A stretch of DNA of 64,000 nucleotides from an uncultured Lachnospiraceae bacterium (GTDB lineage: Bacteria > Bacillota > Clostridia > Lachnospirales > Lachnospiraceae). The translations under genes and the position numbers were made by a program. This document shows, piece by piece, positions 41,867-51,023 of this stretch. Position 1 is the stretch's first letter; each line of letters opens with the position of its first letter. The notes beneath the pieces were generated by a model. The model saw only the letters and a list, made by a program, of their open reading frames with translations, had not been told where the DNA came from and did not search any database. The stretch lies in contig CAJTSD010000011.1 in assembly GCA_910578795.1 (NCBI GenBank), positions 12,342-76,341 of the forward strand, written 5' to 3'.

Positions 41867-43462
41867 ATGGGACTTGACGCGAAAAATGCGATTGAAAACG
41901 GTAAAACCGCACTCGGCATTGAGTTTGGCTCTACCCGAATCAAGGCAGTACTCATTGATGAAAACCATGAAGTTCTTGCGATTGGAAATCACGATTGGGA
42001 AAATCAGCTTGTAAATAATATTTGGACGTATAGCCTTGACGCGATTTGGAAGGGACTTCAGGACTGCTATCAGGATTTGGCAAAGCAGGTGAAGGAAAAG
42101 TATGATACTTCAATTAAGACACTTGGTTCTCTTGGGTTCAGCGCCATGATGCATGGATACATGGCATTTGATAAGAATGATGAGCTGCTGGTGCCGTTTC
42201 GGACGTGGAGAAACACGATTACGCAGGACGCAAGCGAAAAGCTTACAAGCCTATTTAACTACCACATTCCCCAAAGATGGAGCATTGCGCATCTCTATCA
42301 GGCGATTTTGAATGGTGAGGAGCATGTGGGCAGTGTTACGTTTTTTACGACGCTTGCAGGTTTTATTCACTGGAAATTGAGCGGTGAAAAGGTGCTCGGT
42401 GTTGGCGAGGCGTCAGGTATGTTCCCGATAGATATTGACACAAAGGATTTTAATAAGAGAATGATTGCACAGTTCGATGAACTTGTTGCAGATAAAAATT
42501 ATAGCTGGAAGCTTGCGGATATCATGCCGAAGGTACTTGTTTCTGGTGACAAGGCAGGAACGCTGACAGAGGAGGGTGCAAAGCTGCTTGATGTGACGGG
42601 CACGCTGCAGGCGGGCATTCCGATGTGTCCGCCGGAGGGCGACGCGGGCACGGGTATGGTTGCGACGAACAGCGTGGCGCAGAGAACGGGTAATATTTCC
42701 GCGGGAACTTCCGTATTTGCGATGGCGGTTTTGGAGAAGGATTTGTCGAGGTCATATGACGAGCTTGACCTTGTGACGACACCGGACGGCAGTTTGGTTG
42801 CAATGGTGCACTGCAATAACTGTACTTCGGATTTGAACGCGTGGGTGAATTTATTTAAAGAATTCCAAGAGGCAATGGGACAGAAAACCGATATGAACGA
42901 GTTGTACGGAACGCTTTACAGGAAGGCGCTTGAGGGCGACGCGGATTGCGGCGGATTGTTGGCATACGGTTACTTTTCGGGTGAGCATGTGACGGGATTT
43001 GCCGAGGGCAGACCGCTCTTTGTGCGCACACCGGACGCGAAATTCAGCCTGGCGAATTTTATGCGCGTGAACTTGTTTACGGCGCTTGGCGCGATTAAGA
43101 TTGGTATGGATATTTTGTTCAAGCAGGAGCATGTGACGCTGGATGAACTTTTAGGACATGGCGGACTGTTTAAGACAGAAGGCGTGGGTCAAAAGGTCGT
43201 TGCGGCAGCTGTGAACGTGCCTGTTTCCGTGATGAAAACAGCGGGCGAGGGCGGTGCCTGGGGCATTGCGGTGCTTGCGAATTATATGGTAACGAAGGGG
43301 GCGGACGAGTCGCTGAGCGATTACCTGAACAATAAGGTATTTGCGGGCGAGGAGTCTGTGCGCATGGAGCCTGACGCAAAGGATGTGGCAGGATTTGAGA
43401 CGTTCATTGAGCGGTATAAGAAGGGACTTGCGATTGAGCGTGCGGCGGTTGAGAATATGTAA
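41867..43462 (+). CDS. FGGY-family pentulose kinase, probable L-ribulokinase (AraK-like)
   Basis: Phosphorylates a ketose, most likely L-ribulose, because L-ribulose-5-phosphate 4-epimerase follows 20 bases later. The 531 residues show the FGGY ATPase fold: LGIEFGSTRIKAVLID (phosphate 1, about 16-31), GFSAMMHGYM, EGDAGTGMVATN, and GAWGIAVLA near the C-terminus. It differs from E. coli AraB and resembles the clostridial AraK-type kinases. D-xylulose or another ketose cannot be excluded. The ATG follows taggaggtt. Confidence 0.85.
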   Translation: MGLDAKNAIENGKTALGIEFGSTRIKAVLIDENHEVLAIGNHDWENQLVNNIWTYSLDAIWKGLQDCYQDLAKQVKEKYDTSIKTLGSLGFSAMMHGYMAFDKNDELLVPFRTWRNTITQDASEKLTSLFNYHIPQRWSIAHLYQAILNGEEHVGSVTFFTTLAGFIHWKLSGEKVLGVGEASGMFPIDIDTKDFNKRMIAQFDELVADKNYSWKLADIMPKVLVSGDKAGTLTEEGAKLLDVTGTLQAGIPMCPPEGDAGTGMVATNSVAQRTGNISAGTSVFAMAVLEKDLSRSYDELDLVTTPDGSLVAMVHCNNCTSDLNAWVNLFKEFQEAMGQKTDMNELYGTLYRKALEGDADCGGLLAYGYFSGEHVTGFAEGRPLFVRTPDAKFSLANFMRVNLFTALGAIKIGMDILFKQEHVTLDELLGHGGLFKTEGVGQKVVAAAVNVPVSVMKTAGEGGAWGIAVLANYMVTKGADESLSDYLNNKVFAGEESVRMEPDAKDVAGFETFIERYKKGLAIERAAVENM

Positions 43463-43482
43463 AAGGAAAGGGGTTCAGACCT

Positions 43483-44175
43483 ATGCTGGAAGAATTAAAG
43501 AAAAAGGTGTATGAGGCGAATATGGATTTGCCGAAATACGGTCTTGTGACGTTTACGTGGGGAAACGTAAGTGCGATTGACCGTGAGAGCGGTCTGTTTG
43601 TCATCAAACCAAGCGGTGTTGACTATGAATTGCTCAAACCCGAGGATATGGTCGTTATGGATTTAGAGGGCAACAGGGTTGAGGGAAAATACAATCCGTC
43701 GTCCGACACGCCGACCCATTTGGAGCTTTATAAGGCGTTTCCTGAAATTGGCGGCGTTGTGCATACGCACAGTACATATGCCACAAGCTGGGCGCAGTCG
43801 GGGCGGTCGATTCCGTGCTATGGAACGACACATGCGGATTACATGTACGGGGAAATTCCTTGTGCGCGCGTGCTGACGCAGGAAGAGATTGACGACGGCT
43901 ATGAGAAGAATACGGGAACGCTGATTATTGAAATCTTTAAGGATAAGGACGTAATGGCAGTTCCTGCCGTGCTTTGCAAAAATCACGGACCGTTCGCGTG
44001 GGGAAAAGACGCGAAGGAGGCGGTGCACAATGCGGTTGTGCTTGAGGAAGTCGCAAAAATGGCGTTGTTCACAGAGCAGTTGAATGCGGACGTGGAGCCG
44101 GCTCCGCAGCGGATTCAGGATAAGCATTATTACAGGAAGCACGGCGCGAATGCGTATTATGGAAATAAGGTGTAA
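43483..44175 (+). CDS. araD: L-ribulose-5-phosphate 4-epimerase
   Basis: Epimerises L-ribulose 5-phosphate to D-xylulose 5-phosphate in arabinose breakdown. The 230 residues belong to the class II aldolase fold: LVTFTWGNVSAIDRESGLFVIKPSGVDY, then metal-binding HTHSTYATSW (about 94-103) and a later His in KNHGPFAW. Length matches E. coli AraD (231). It follows the kinase and precedes a repeat element and the transketolase genes. It links pentose uptake to the transketolase pair. Confidence 0.95.
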   Translation: MLEELKKKVYEANMDLPKYGLVTFTWGNVSAIDRESGLFVIKPSGVDYELLKPEDMVVMDLEGNRVEGKYNPSSDTPTHLELYKAFPEIGGVVHTHSTYATSWAQSGRSIPCYGTTHADYMYGEIPCARVLTQEEIDDGYEKNTGTLIIEIFKDKDVMAVPAVLCKNHGPFAWGKDAKEAVHNAVVLEEVAKMALFTEQLNADVEPAPQRIQDKHYYRKHGANAYYGNKV

Positions 44176-44308
44176 CAGTTCAGCCCAGGACTTTACACTT
44201 GCTGCAAAGTCCGTGAAACAGCGTAGTGGAAGAGATGCATCAAGCCACCACGAAGTGGTTTTACATGGTTTGATGCTTGTAACAGGAAACCGAAGGCTGA
44301 ACTGTTAC
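44172..44308. repeat. 137-base intergenic element with perfect 14-base terminal inverted repeats
   Basis: The ends gtaacagttcagcc (44172-44185) and ggctgaactgttac (44295-44308) are exact inverted repeats. The left end overlaps the last codons of araD, including its stop. The interior has an inverted atgcatcaagcc/ggtttgatgct pairing. The right portion matches bases 1-57 of the window, and the general layout matches 41569-41718. It has no transposase and looks like a miniature element or structured RNA repeat. Confidence 0.7.
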
Positions 44309-44364
44309 AATAAGGTAGAGGAAGATTGATATATTTTTAACATATTAGAATGGAGGAATTAAAC

Positions 44365-45198
44365 ATGACAAATTTGGAACTTCAAAGAGCAGCAAATGAA
44401 GTTCGTAAGGGTATCGTCACAGGCGTTCATGCGGCAAAGGCAGGGCATCCGGGCGGTTCCTTATCGGCAGCGGATATTTTTACATATCTTTATTTCGAGG
44501 AAATGAACATTGACCCGAAGGATCCGAAAAAAGCAGACAGAGATCGTTTTATTCTCTCAAAGGGACACACAGCGCCGGGGCTTTATTCGACGCTTGCAAA
44601 CCGCGGATATTTTCCGGTTGAGGATTTGGTGACGTTAAGAAAGCTTGGTTCTTATTTGCAGGGACACCCCTGTATGCAGCATGTGCCGGGTGTTGACATG
44701 TCGTCAGGCTCGCTTGGACAGGGCATTTCCGTTGCGTGCGGCATGGCGCTTGGCGCAAAGATGTCAAATGCGGATTACCGTGTATACACGCTGCTTGGCG
44801 ATGGTGAGATTGAGGAAGGACAGGTTTGGGAGGCGTCAATGTTTGCAGGCCACAGAAAGCTTGACAATCTCTGTGTGATTGTGGACAATAACGGTCTGCA
44901 GATTGATGGTAAGATTGAGGACGTATGCTCTCCATATCCGATTGACAAGAAATTTGAGGCGTTTAATTTCCATGTCATTAATCTTGATGACGCGCATGAT
45001 TTTGATAAAATCCGTGCCGCTTTTAAGGAGGCAAGGGAGACAAAGGGAATGCCGACGGCGATTATTGCACATTCATTAAAGGGTAAGGGCGTATCCTTTA
45101 TGGAAGGAAATGTGGACTGGCACGGTAAGGCTCCGAACGACGAGGAGTATGCTGTTGCTATGGCGGATTTAGAGAAAATCGGGCAAAAATTGGCTTAG
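44365..45198 (+). CDS. Transketolase, N-terminal subunit
   Basis: Thiamine-diphosphate-binding half of a split transketolase in the non-oxidative pentose phosphate pathway. The ATG at 44365 is preceded by ggagg; the ATG at 44350 would include it. The 277 residues show ANEVRKGIVTGVHAAKAGHPGGSL, SKGHTAPGLYS, GSLGQGISVACGMA and the thiamine motif LLGDGEIEEGQVWEA...DNNG. The C-terminal half is encoded 31 bases later. Split forms are common in Clostridia and archaea. Confidence 0.93.
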   Translation: MTNLELQRAANEVRKGIVTGVHAAKAGHPGGSLSAADIFTYLYFEEMNIDPKDPKKADRDRFILSKGHTAPGLYSTLANRGYFPVEDLVTLRKLGSYLQGHPCMQHVPGVDMSSGSLGQGISVACGMALGAKMSNADYRVYTLLGDGEIEEGQVWEASMFAGHRKLDNLCVIVDNNGLQIDGKIEDVCSPYPIDKKFEAFNFHVINLDDAHDFDKIRAAFKEARETKGMPTAIIAHSLKGKGVSFMEGNVDWHGKAPNDEEYAVAMADLEKIGQKLA

Positions 45199-45229
45199 GC
45201 GCGAGTGAGGAAAGGAGCATAGAGAAGAG

Positions 45230-46174
45230 ATGGCAGATGTAAAAAAAGTAGCAACAAGAGAGAGCTACGGAAATGCTCTCGTTGAGATAGGAAAAGAAAA
45301 TCCGAATTTGGTCGTTCTTGACGCGGACCTTGCGGCGGCGACAAAGACAGGCGTGTTCCGAAAGGCATTTCCGGAAAGACACATTGACTGTGGTATCGCG
45401 GAGTCCAATATGGCAGGCGTGGCAGCAGGGCTGTCGCTTGCAGGAAAAATTCCGTTTATGAGCTCGTTTGCGATGTTTGCGGCGGGGCGTGCATTTGAGC
45501 AGGTGCGCAATTCGATCGGTTATCCGCATTTGAATGTAAAAATCGGTGCGACACACGCAGGCATTACAGTTGGCGAGGACGGCGCATCTCATCAGTGTAA
45601 CGAGGATATTGCGTTGATGCGGACCATTCCGGGTATGGTTGTAATGTGTCCGGCAGATGATGTCGAGGCGAAGGCAGCGGTGCGTGCGGCTGTGGAATAT
45701 GAAGGACCGGTGTATATCCGTTTCGGACGTGCGGCAGTTCCCGTGATTAATGACAGACCGGACTACAAGTTTGAGATTGGTAAGGGCACGGTTGTCAGGG
45801 AAGGAACAGACGTAACAATTGTGGCAACAGGTATTTGCGTGGACTCAGCGCTTGGCGCGGCAGAGATGCTGGAGAAGGACGGCGTAAGTGCGGAGGTTGT
45901 TAATATCTGTACGATTAAGCCGCTTGACGAGGAGGTTATCGTCAATTCCGTGAAAAAGACGGGCAAGTGCGTGACGGCGGAGGAGCATTCGGTTATCGGC
46001 GGACTTGGCAGCGCGGTTTGCGATGCGCTTTGCAAGTCGTATCCGGCGCCTGTTTACAAGATTGGTATGCAGGACATGTTCGGAGAGTCCGGCTCTGCGG
46101 CGGCTTTGATTGAGAAATATAAGCTGGACGCGAAGGGCGTTTATGAGCAGGTTAAGGAGTTCCTGAATAAATAG
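45230..46174 (+). CDS. Transketolase, C-terminal subunit
   Basis: The second half of the split transketolase, 314 residues. It has the pyrimidine-binding domain (ESYGNALVEIGKENPNLVVLDADL; the catalytic Glu in CGIAESNMAGVAAGL) and the C-terminal regulatory domain (about 190-314, GTDVTIVATGICVDSALGAA). It forms an active heterotetramer with the N-terminal subunit. The ATG is preceded by aaaggag at 45212-45218. Confidence 0.93.
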   Translation: MADVKKVATRESYGNALVEIGKENPNLVVLDADLAAATKTGVFRKAFPERHIDCGIAESNMAGVAAGLSLAGKIPFMSSFAMFAAGRAFEQVRNSIGYPHLNVKIGATHAGITVGEDGASHQCNEDIALMRTIPGMVVMCPADDVEAKAAVRAAVEYEGPVYIRFGRAAVPVINDRPDYKFEIGKGTVVREGTDVTIVATGICVDSALGAAEMLEKDGVSAEVVNICTIKPLDEEVIVNSVKKTGKCVTAEEHSVIGGLGSAVCDALCKSYPAPVYKIGMQDMFGESGSAAALIEKYKLDAKGVYEQVKEFLNK

Positions 46175-46186
46175 GGAGGAATGTAA

Positions 46187-47305
46187 ATGAATAGTTCAAA
46201 GGTATATTTTACAACATTTAAGGCGACAGGCAGTGAGAACCTTTTGCAGAAGCTGCACAGATTGATGAAAACGGCGGGTTTTGAAACGATTGATTTTAAG
46301 GAGAAGTATGCGGCGATTAAAATTCATTTTGGCGAGTACGGGAATCTTGCGTTTCTGCGTCCGAACTATGCACGGGTTGTGGCGGATTACGTCAAAGAGC
46401 TTGGCGGTAAGCCGTTCCTAACCGATTGTAATACATTATATGTCGGCAGCAGGAAAAATGCGCTTGACCATTTGGAGACGGCGTATATTAACGGATTTTC
46501 ACCGTATCAGACGGGGTGCCATGTGATTATCGGCGACGGCTTGAAGGGAACGGACGAGGCGCTTGTGCCGATTAACGGTGAGTACGTAAAAGAGGCGAAA
46601 ATCGGTCAGGCGATTATGGACGCGGATATTTTCATTTCGCTGACACATTTTAAGGGTCATGAAATGGCAGGCTTTGGCGGCACGCTGAAAAATATCGGCA
46701 TGGGCTGCGGTTCAAGAGCGGGCAAAATGGAGCAGCACTGTGACGGAAAGCCGAGTGTGGACCAAAGCGGCTGTATCGGCTGCGGCGCATGCAGCAGGAT
46801 TTGTGCGCACGGTGCGCCGATTATAACGGATGGCAAGGCAAAGATTGATCATGAGAAGTGCGTCGGCTGCGGACGTTGTCTTGCGGTGTGCCCGAAAGAC
46901 GTGATTGCGGCGGATTTTTCGGATTCGATTGCTGTTTTAAATTATAAGATGGCAGAGTACAGTCTTGCAGTGTGCAAGGACAGACCATGTTTCCATGTGT
47001 CGCTGATTTGTGATGTGTCTCCGAACTGCGACTGCCACGCAGAGAATGATATTCCTATTATTCCGAATGTCGGAATGCTTGCGTCGTTTGATCCTGTGGC
47101 GCTTGACCAGGCATGTGCGGATTTGTGCAATCAGATGGAGCCTGTTGAGAGCAGCATTTTGGGCGAGAATTTGAAAGAGCACGGAAATGAGGAAGGACAT
47201 GACCATTTCCATATGACGCATCCGGATACGGAGTGGAAGTCGTGCATTGCACATGCGGTTAAGATTGGACTTGGAACAGACCAGTATGAGCTGGTTAAGA
47301 TTTGA
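46187..47305 (+). CDS. DUF362 protein with 2[4Fe-4S] ferredoxin domain
   Basis: A 372-residue iron-sulfur protein. The DUF362 domain spans about 1-180 (GETGNLAFLRPNYA-like start, LTDCNTLYVGSRKNA, SLTHFKGHEMAGFGG). Two tandem 4Fe-4S motifs follow (CIGCGACSRIC and CVGCGRCLAVCP, about 189-230). The C-terminal segment continues DUF362 and includes several more Cys and a His-rich tail. Its electron partners are unknown. It lies 12 bases after the transketolase subunit, so it is in the same transcript. Confidence 0.9.
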   Translation: MNSSKVYFTTFKATGSENLLQKLHRLMKTAGFETIDFKEKYAAIKIHFGEYGNLAFLRPNYARVVADYVKELGGKPFLTDCNTLYVGSRKNALDHLETAYINGFSPYQTGCHVIIGDGLKGTDEALVPINGEYVKEAKIGQAIMDADIFISLTHFKGHEMAGFGGTLKNIGMGCGSRAGKMEQHCDGKPSVDQSGCIGCGACSRICAHGAPIITDGKAKIDHEKCVGCGRCLAVCPKDVIAADFSDSIAVLNYKMAEYSLAVCKDRPCFHVSLICDVSPNCDCHAENDIPIIPNVGMLASFDPVALDQACADLCNQMEPVESSILGENLKEHGNEEGHDHFHMTHPDTEWKSCIAHAVKIGLGTDQYELVKI

Positions 47306-47311
47306 TTGAAT

Positions 47312-47343
47312 AAAAAAGCTCCGCTGTCACGCGGAGCTTTTTG
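47312..47343. terminator. Bidirectional terminator after the DUF362 gene
   Basis: The sequences aaaaaagctccgc and gcggagcttttt pair around a short loop, with T runs on both strands. It separates the plus-strand pentose cluster from the minus-strand sigma/anti-sigma pair. Confidence 0.9.
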
Positions 47344-47391
47344 TGTGCGATGTTAAAGCGCAAATGCATGGAAACCGCTTCCTGTTGCTGT

Positions 47392-48315
47392 TTATTGTAA
47401 AAACCCTTCCTGAACCAAATCCTGCACAACCTCTGTAGGGATTTCAAACTCCACGCTTCCCATATATCCCGGCGCAACCTCGTATTCATTAAACACAATC
47501 ACAAGCTTTCCGTTTTCATTGACGTAAAAAGTCGTATCCGCCGTTATTCCTTGAAAATCCCATTCTGGCACATCACTGTCCAAAAAGTAGGAAACCGATT
47601 CGTCCGCTGCCATTTGTGTTTTCATTTGCTGTTTGATATTTTCCGAAATTGGCGTGATATAATCAACGCCGTCCTTGAACAGCCCCGACAGCCCAATCAG
47701 TTCCCCTGTCTGTTTGTCAATATGATAAATCTTGACCATTTGGGTACCGCTCGCCATGATAAGCAGCTCATCAAAACGAATTGAGAACAAGTGTTCACTA
47801 TCCGTAATGACGGAATAATCCAGCGACACATTCATATGTCCTTCGCTGTCGCCTGCCGCCGCGACATCTGCTTCATACTGCGCGATGATCGCGTCCGTAT
47901 ATTCCTGAATGCTTTTGTTAATTTTATGCGTTGTTTCCTCATTGACAGTACCGTCCTCATTTTTGACGCTGACTTCGGGAATTTTAATGTCTGCATCCAT
48001 ATTATTTTCTGAGTTTTCATAGTGGCGAAATGTAACAATTTCGGCAATCGTGCCAATCACGGGGATTTTCGACATGGCGTGTGCAATTCCCGCCCCTGAA
48101 TTAGCCATAACCGTAATCAGCAGCAGTGCGGCAGCGGCAATTCCCGCAGTCCTCCCAAGATAAACCATAACATTTGATTTCCTTTTCTCATTCATAGAAT
48201 CACTCCTTTCTTTTTTTGCCTGCTGAATGCCTGCCTCCACTTTTTGGCGCAGATTGGCAGGGGTTTTGATGTTTTCGTACTCCTCTTTTAATTTCGTTAT
48301 AATTTCCTCATTCAT
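47392..48315 (-). CDS. Anti-sigma factor, RsiV-like (DUF4179/DUF3298)
   Basis: Probable membrane anti-sigma factor for the sigma factor encoded just upstream. The 307 residues have a cytosolic N-terminus (about 1-48), one membrane segment (about 53-78) and an extracellular part. That part has a DUF4179-like start (IPVIGTIAEIVTFRHYE) and a DUF3298 domain (about 110-300). In Bacillus, RsiV is cut when lysozyme binds, freeing SigV. By analogy this pair senses wall attack. The start is 3 bases after the sigma gene stop, so the two are translationally linked. Confidence 0.87.
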   Translation of the reverse strand: MNEEIITKLKEEYENIKTPANLRQKVEAGIQQAKKERSDSMNEKRKSNVMVYLGRTAGIAAAALLLITVMANSGAGIAHAMSKIPVIGTIAEIVTFRHYENSENNMDADIKIPEVSVKNEDGTVNEETTHKINKSIQEYTDAIIAQYEADVAAAGDSEGHMNVSLDYSVITDSEHLFSIRFDELLIMASGTQMVKIYHIDKQTGELIGLSGLFKDGVDYITPISENIKQQMKTQMAADESVSYFLDSDVPEWDFQGITADTTFYVNENGKLVIVFNEYEVAPGYMGSVEFEIPTEVVQDLVQEGFLQ

Positions 48316-48318
48316 ATC

Positions 48319-48804
48319 TTACGCTCCTTCCGTTGGTTCCAGTGCAGCCTTCAGCTTTCTCAGACTGCGGTACAAAATAGTCTTTACCGTGTTGGTATTT
48401 TCGCCCAAAACCGCTGCAATTTCCTTTAGCTTCAGATCCTCGAAAAAGCGGAGCGCCACAACCGTTTTTTCCTGCTGCGTTAAAATCTGTAATGCCTGCA
48501 ACATGTCAAAATCCGGATAACAGTCCTCTTTTCCATTTTCATAAAACGACTCAACCGCAATTTCCCGCTGGTTTTTGCGGATAAAATCCAGTGCAGTGTT
48601 CATGACAATCCGCCATAACCACGTTTTGATATGTGCCTCTCTTTTCACGCTGGACGCGTTCTTTATGGCTTTGTAAGAACTTTCCTGCACAATGTCAAGC
48701 GCGTCCGCCTCATTGCGAACATAGGCGTACGCCAAACGGTACATTGCCTCGTAAGAGCTTAGCACTGTTTCCTCCACTTTCTTTTGTATAATGTCGGTTC
48801 GCAT
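48319..48804 (-). CDS. ECF-type RNA polymerase sigma factor (SigV-like)
   Basis: An extracytoplasmic-function sigma factor of 161 residues. Region 2 is at about 20-85 (RLAYAYVRNEADALDIVQESSY, KTWLWRIVMNTALDFIRKN). Region 4 is at about 105-155 (LTQQEKTVVALRFFEDLKLKEIA, then NTNTVKTILYRSLRKLK). No extra domain is seen. It is the first gene of a two-gene unit with the RsiV-like anti-sigma factor. Targets are unknown, but the partner suggests cell-wall stress. Confidence 0.92.
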   Translation of the reverse strand: MRTDIIQKKVEETVLSSYEAMYRLAYAYVRNEADALDIVQESSYKAIKNASSVKREAHIKTWLWRIVMNTALDFIRKNQREIAVESFYENGKEDCYPDFDMLQALQILTQQEKTVVALRFFEDLKLKEIAAVLGENTNTVKTILYRSLRKLKAALEPTEGA

Positions 48805-48954
48805 AGGCTCGTTCCTCCTCTCTGTAATGATTAGACGGCGACGGAGCGAAAAAAGTTTTATAATTTTGAAATATTTAAGATTATATGTGACGATTACGTT
48901 GTTGGAGATGGTTTTGGAGAAAATGAAATGTTTACGATGTTTCTTCGTGTGATT

Positions 48955-49012
48955 TTTCTGTTAATCAGGCAGGAGAATGGTTTGGTGCCATTTCCTGCCT
49001 GATTAACAGAAA
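48955..49012. other. Perfect 20-base inverted repeat between opposing units
   Basis: The sequences tttctgttaatcaggcagga and tcctgcctgattaacagaaa are exact inverse complements separated by about 18 bases. It lies just past the end of the chemoreceptor gene. It has no T run after the stem on the minus strand, so it is not a canonical terminator there. Confidence 0.6.
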
Positions 49013-49025
49013 TTATTTGTGCTGC

Positions 49026-49952
49026 TTAGGGATTCACATCCTTCATCAACGGTTCAATTTGGGACAGCATATTATTCATATCCTCAAACATAGTACTCTT
49101 TGTTGTTCCAAGGCTGCTGGCACGATTGATGTGTTTTATAACTTCCTGGTACTGATATTTTATATTGTCAAAAAATTGACAAAGAGTCTGCAATTTTCCA
49201 TGCGATGCCTGAATAACGTCAGATATTTCATCCTGTACGGAAGATGCGCCTTCTGCCGCTTCCGTAATCTGCTCAAAGGAGTTGGATGTATTGTTTACGA
49301 TGTCAGAACCCTGTCCAAGTGTCTGCTGCGATGCAACAATACTTTCATTGAGCTGCTTTGCACCAACTTCAACATTATGAACACTCATATCTACGTCATC
49401 CGTCAGACCTTTAATTTCTTTAGCAAGTTCGCCGACTTTTTCTGCGACAATGGCGAACCCTTTTCCATGAGTTCCGGCTCTTGCTGCTTCAATGGAAGCG
49501 TTAAGTGCAAGAATGTTGGTTTCGTCTGCGATGGATACGATTTTTCCCATACACCGGCGAATATCTTTTACGGCAAGCTGGAGCTGGTCAAAGGTGCTCT
49601 CCATAGCACTGAAAGATTCCATTATTTGTGTCGAGGTTTGTTTCAGATCCTCCATCATATCCTGAGCCCCGGATACGGTTTGTGATATATTTTCTTTTAC
49701 CAGTGCAAATTGACTGGCAGCCTCATTGACACTTGAAAACGATGCGTCAAAATCCTGCAGTTGTGCCTGAAAATTCTCGGCTTCATTTAATACGCCGGCA
49801 AATGAACTGCCAATCATACTCAGCTCTGATAAGGATGCTACCTCTTTTTGTGCAAGTTCCTTTTGGTATTCATTCAGGGTGCTTGTTACGTGCAGGACAG
49901 GATAAAGAATTTTTGGCTGTGCGGAATTTCCCCGGTTTTTCTTTGAAAACAT
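49026..49952 (-). CDS. Soluble methyl-accepting chemotaxis-type signalling protein
   Basis: A 308-residue cytoplasmic receptor with no membrane segment. The N-terminus (about 1-60) is not a known sensor. From about 70 it is a long coiled coil with the conserved hairpin tip (SIADETNILALNASIEAARA and FAIVAEKVGELA, about 145-185) that binds CheA and CheW. The FIST-domain gene lies immediately upstream, 15 bases away, so it may supply the sensor in trans (inference). No flagellar or che genes are in the window. Confidence 0.88.
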   Translation of the reverse strand: MFSKKNRGNSAQPKILYPVLHVTSTLNEYQKELAQKEVASLSELSMIGSSFAGVLNEAENFQAQLQDFDASFSSVNEAASQFALVKENISQTVSGAQDMMEDLKQTSTQIMESFSAMESTFDQLQLAVKDIRRCMGKIVSIADETNILALNASIEAARAGTHGKGFAIVAEKVGELAKEIKGLTDDVDMSVHNVEVGAKQLNESIVASQQTLGQGSDIVNNTSNSFEQITEAAEGASSVQDEISDVIQASHGKLQTLCQFFDNIKYQYQEVIKHINRASSLGTTKSTMFEDMNNMLSQIEPLMKDVNP

Positions 49953-49967
49953 AATGCTTTACCCCCT

Positions 49968-51023
49968 TTATTCAAAGACAACGCAAGTCATGGACTGGTT
50001 GACAAAACGATTATTGTAATGCTCTCCGTAACCGACAAGACCGGCATGGGAACCTAATGCTCCCATTTCTTTCAGATATTCCTGCATATAATTATTTCCG
50101 GTAAACAGCTTGTAGCGGAACAGACAATTCACTGAAAAAACAGCCGAACATTTTGGAAAATCTCTGCGGATTGTCTGAATGGTTTGTTTGACAGTTGCCC
50201 TATAATCTCCTAATTCCAACAGAATTAAGACATCGGAATCGTTGACCTGACGGAAACATGCTAATGCGTTTCCGCTGACTTCCTTTATGGAAGTGATACA
50301 GGTGTCGTTTCCATCAATTTTTCCAAAAGGATTTTTAAAGGTCTGTGTCAGGATTCCTTCATCTGTTACATTGAGAATGCTTTTGTATACCTGCTTTGCC
50401 GGCGTCCCGTTGAGGGAACCAATTATGTAATTTGCCCTGTCCGTGTTGGAAGCAATAAAACGATAGTTGCCAAATGGACGATATATATTTTCTTTATAAG
50501 TTTTTACGCGTCCGCCGTGATTACGAACAAATGCGTAGGCAACTGCATCATGGTATATTTTGCCGTTCGCGGATACTTTACCGCTATCGCCGGTTCCGCC
50601 GACCAGCTGGATCTCCCTGTGCTTCAGACAGGAATAGATAGTGGTTAATACGCAGGCATCATTGCCGCTACAAAAGTCAATACACACAGTATCCTGTGAG
50701 GAAGCCCCTATTTTGCTAAGATCTTTTTCCATTCGTTCGATGTATTTCACAGGCATAGTTGATACCTGTTCCAGCACATTTGCGGTGGCGCTGATATCAT
50801 CTAAAAATGCAATGACGCTGACTCCTTCTTCTACGATACTGGTATCATAGCTCATTCCGATACATCCGATACTTGGAACTTTGGGATATAGGGATTCCAA
50901 AGTCTTTACATGTGCTTCAAACTGGCTGTTGTTTGATAACAGCATAAGAAATTTGGGATTGACCAAACCGCGGACAGCCGCTGCCAAATCTCCGCTCTGA
51001 CTTGCTCCATAAAACTGTTTCAT
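49968..51023 (-). CDS. FIST N/C-domain sensory protein
   Basis: A 351-residue cytosolic protein with the FIST_N (about 20-190) and FIST_C (about 215-345) pattern: SIGCIGMSYD, GGTGDSGKVSANG, YNNRFVNQSMTCVVF. FIST domains are proposed to bind small ligands such as amino acids and often precede chemoreceptor or kinase genes. It has no transmitter domain of its own. It shares an operon with the soluble receptor, supporting a two-piece chemosensor (inference). The ATG follows gaaaggaa. Confidence 0.85.
   Translation of the reverse strand: MKQFYGASQSGDLAAAVRGLVNPKFLMLLSNNSQFEAHVKTLESLYPKVPSIGCIGMSYDTSIVEEGVSVIAFLDDISATANVLEQVSTMPVKYIERMEKDLSKIGASSQDTVCIDFCSGNDACVLTTIYSCLKHREIQLVGGTGDSGKVSANGKIYHDAVAYAFVRNHGGRVKTYKENIYRPFGNYRFIASNTDRANYIIGSLNGTPAKQVYKSILNVTDEGILTQTFKNPFGKIDGNDTCITSIKEVSGNALACFRQVNDSDVLILLELGDYRATVKQTIQTIRRDFPKCSAVFSVNCLFRYKLFTGNNYMQEYLKEMGALGSHAGLVGYGEHYNNRFVNQSMTCVVFE

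Noticed and set aside
44172..44308. CRISPR or attachment site
   Set aside because: There is no regular spacing or integrase. The perfect terminal inverted repeats and shared copies fit a miniature repeat element better.
48955..49012. Terminator of the chemoreceptor gene
   Set aside because: The stem is perfect but there is no T run after it on the minus strand, so it is listed only as an inverted repeat.
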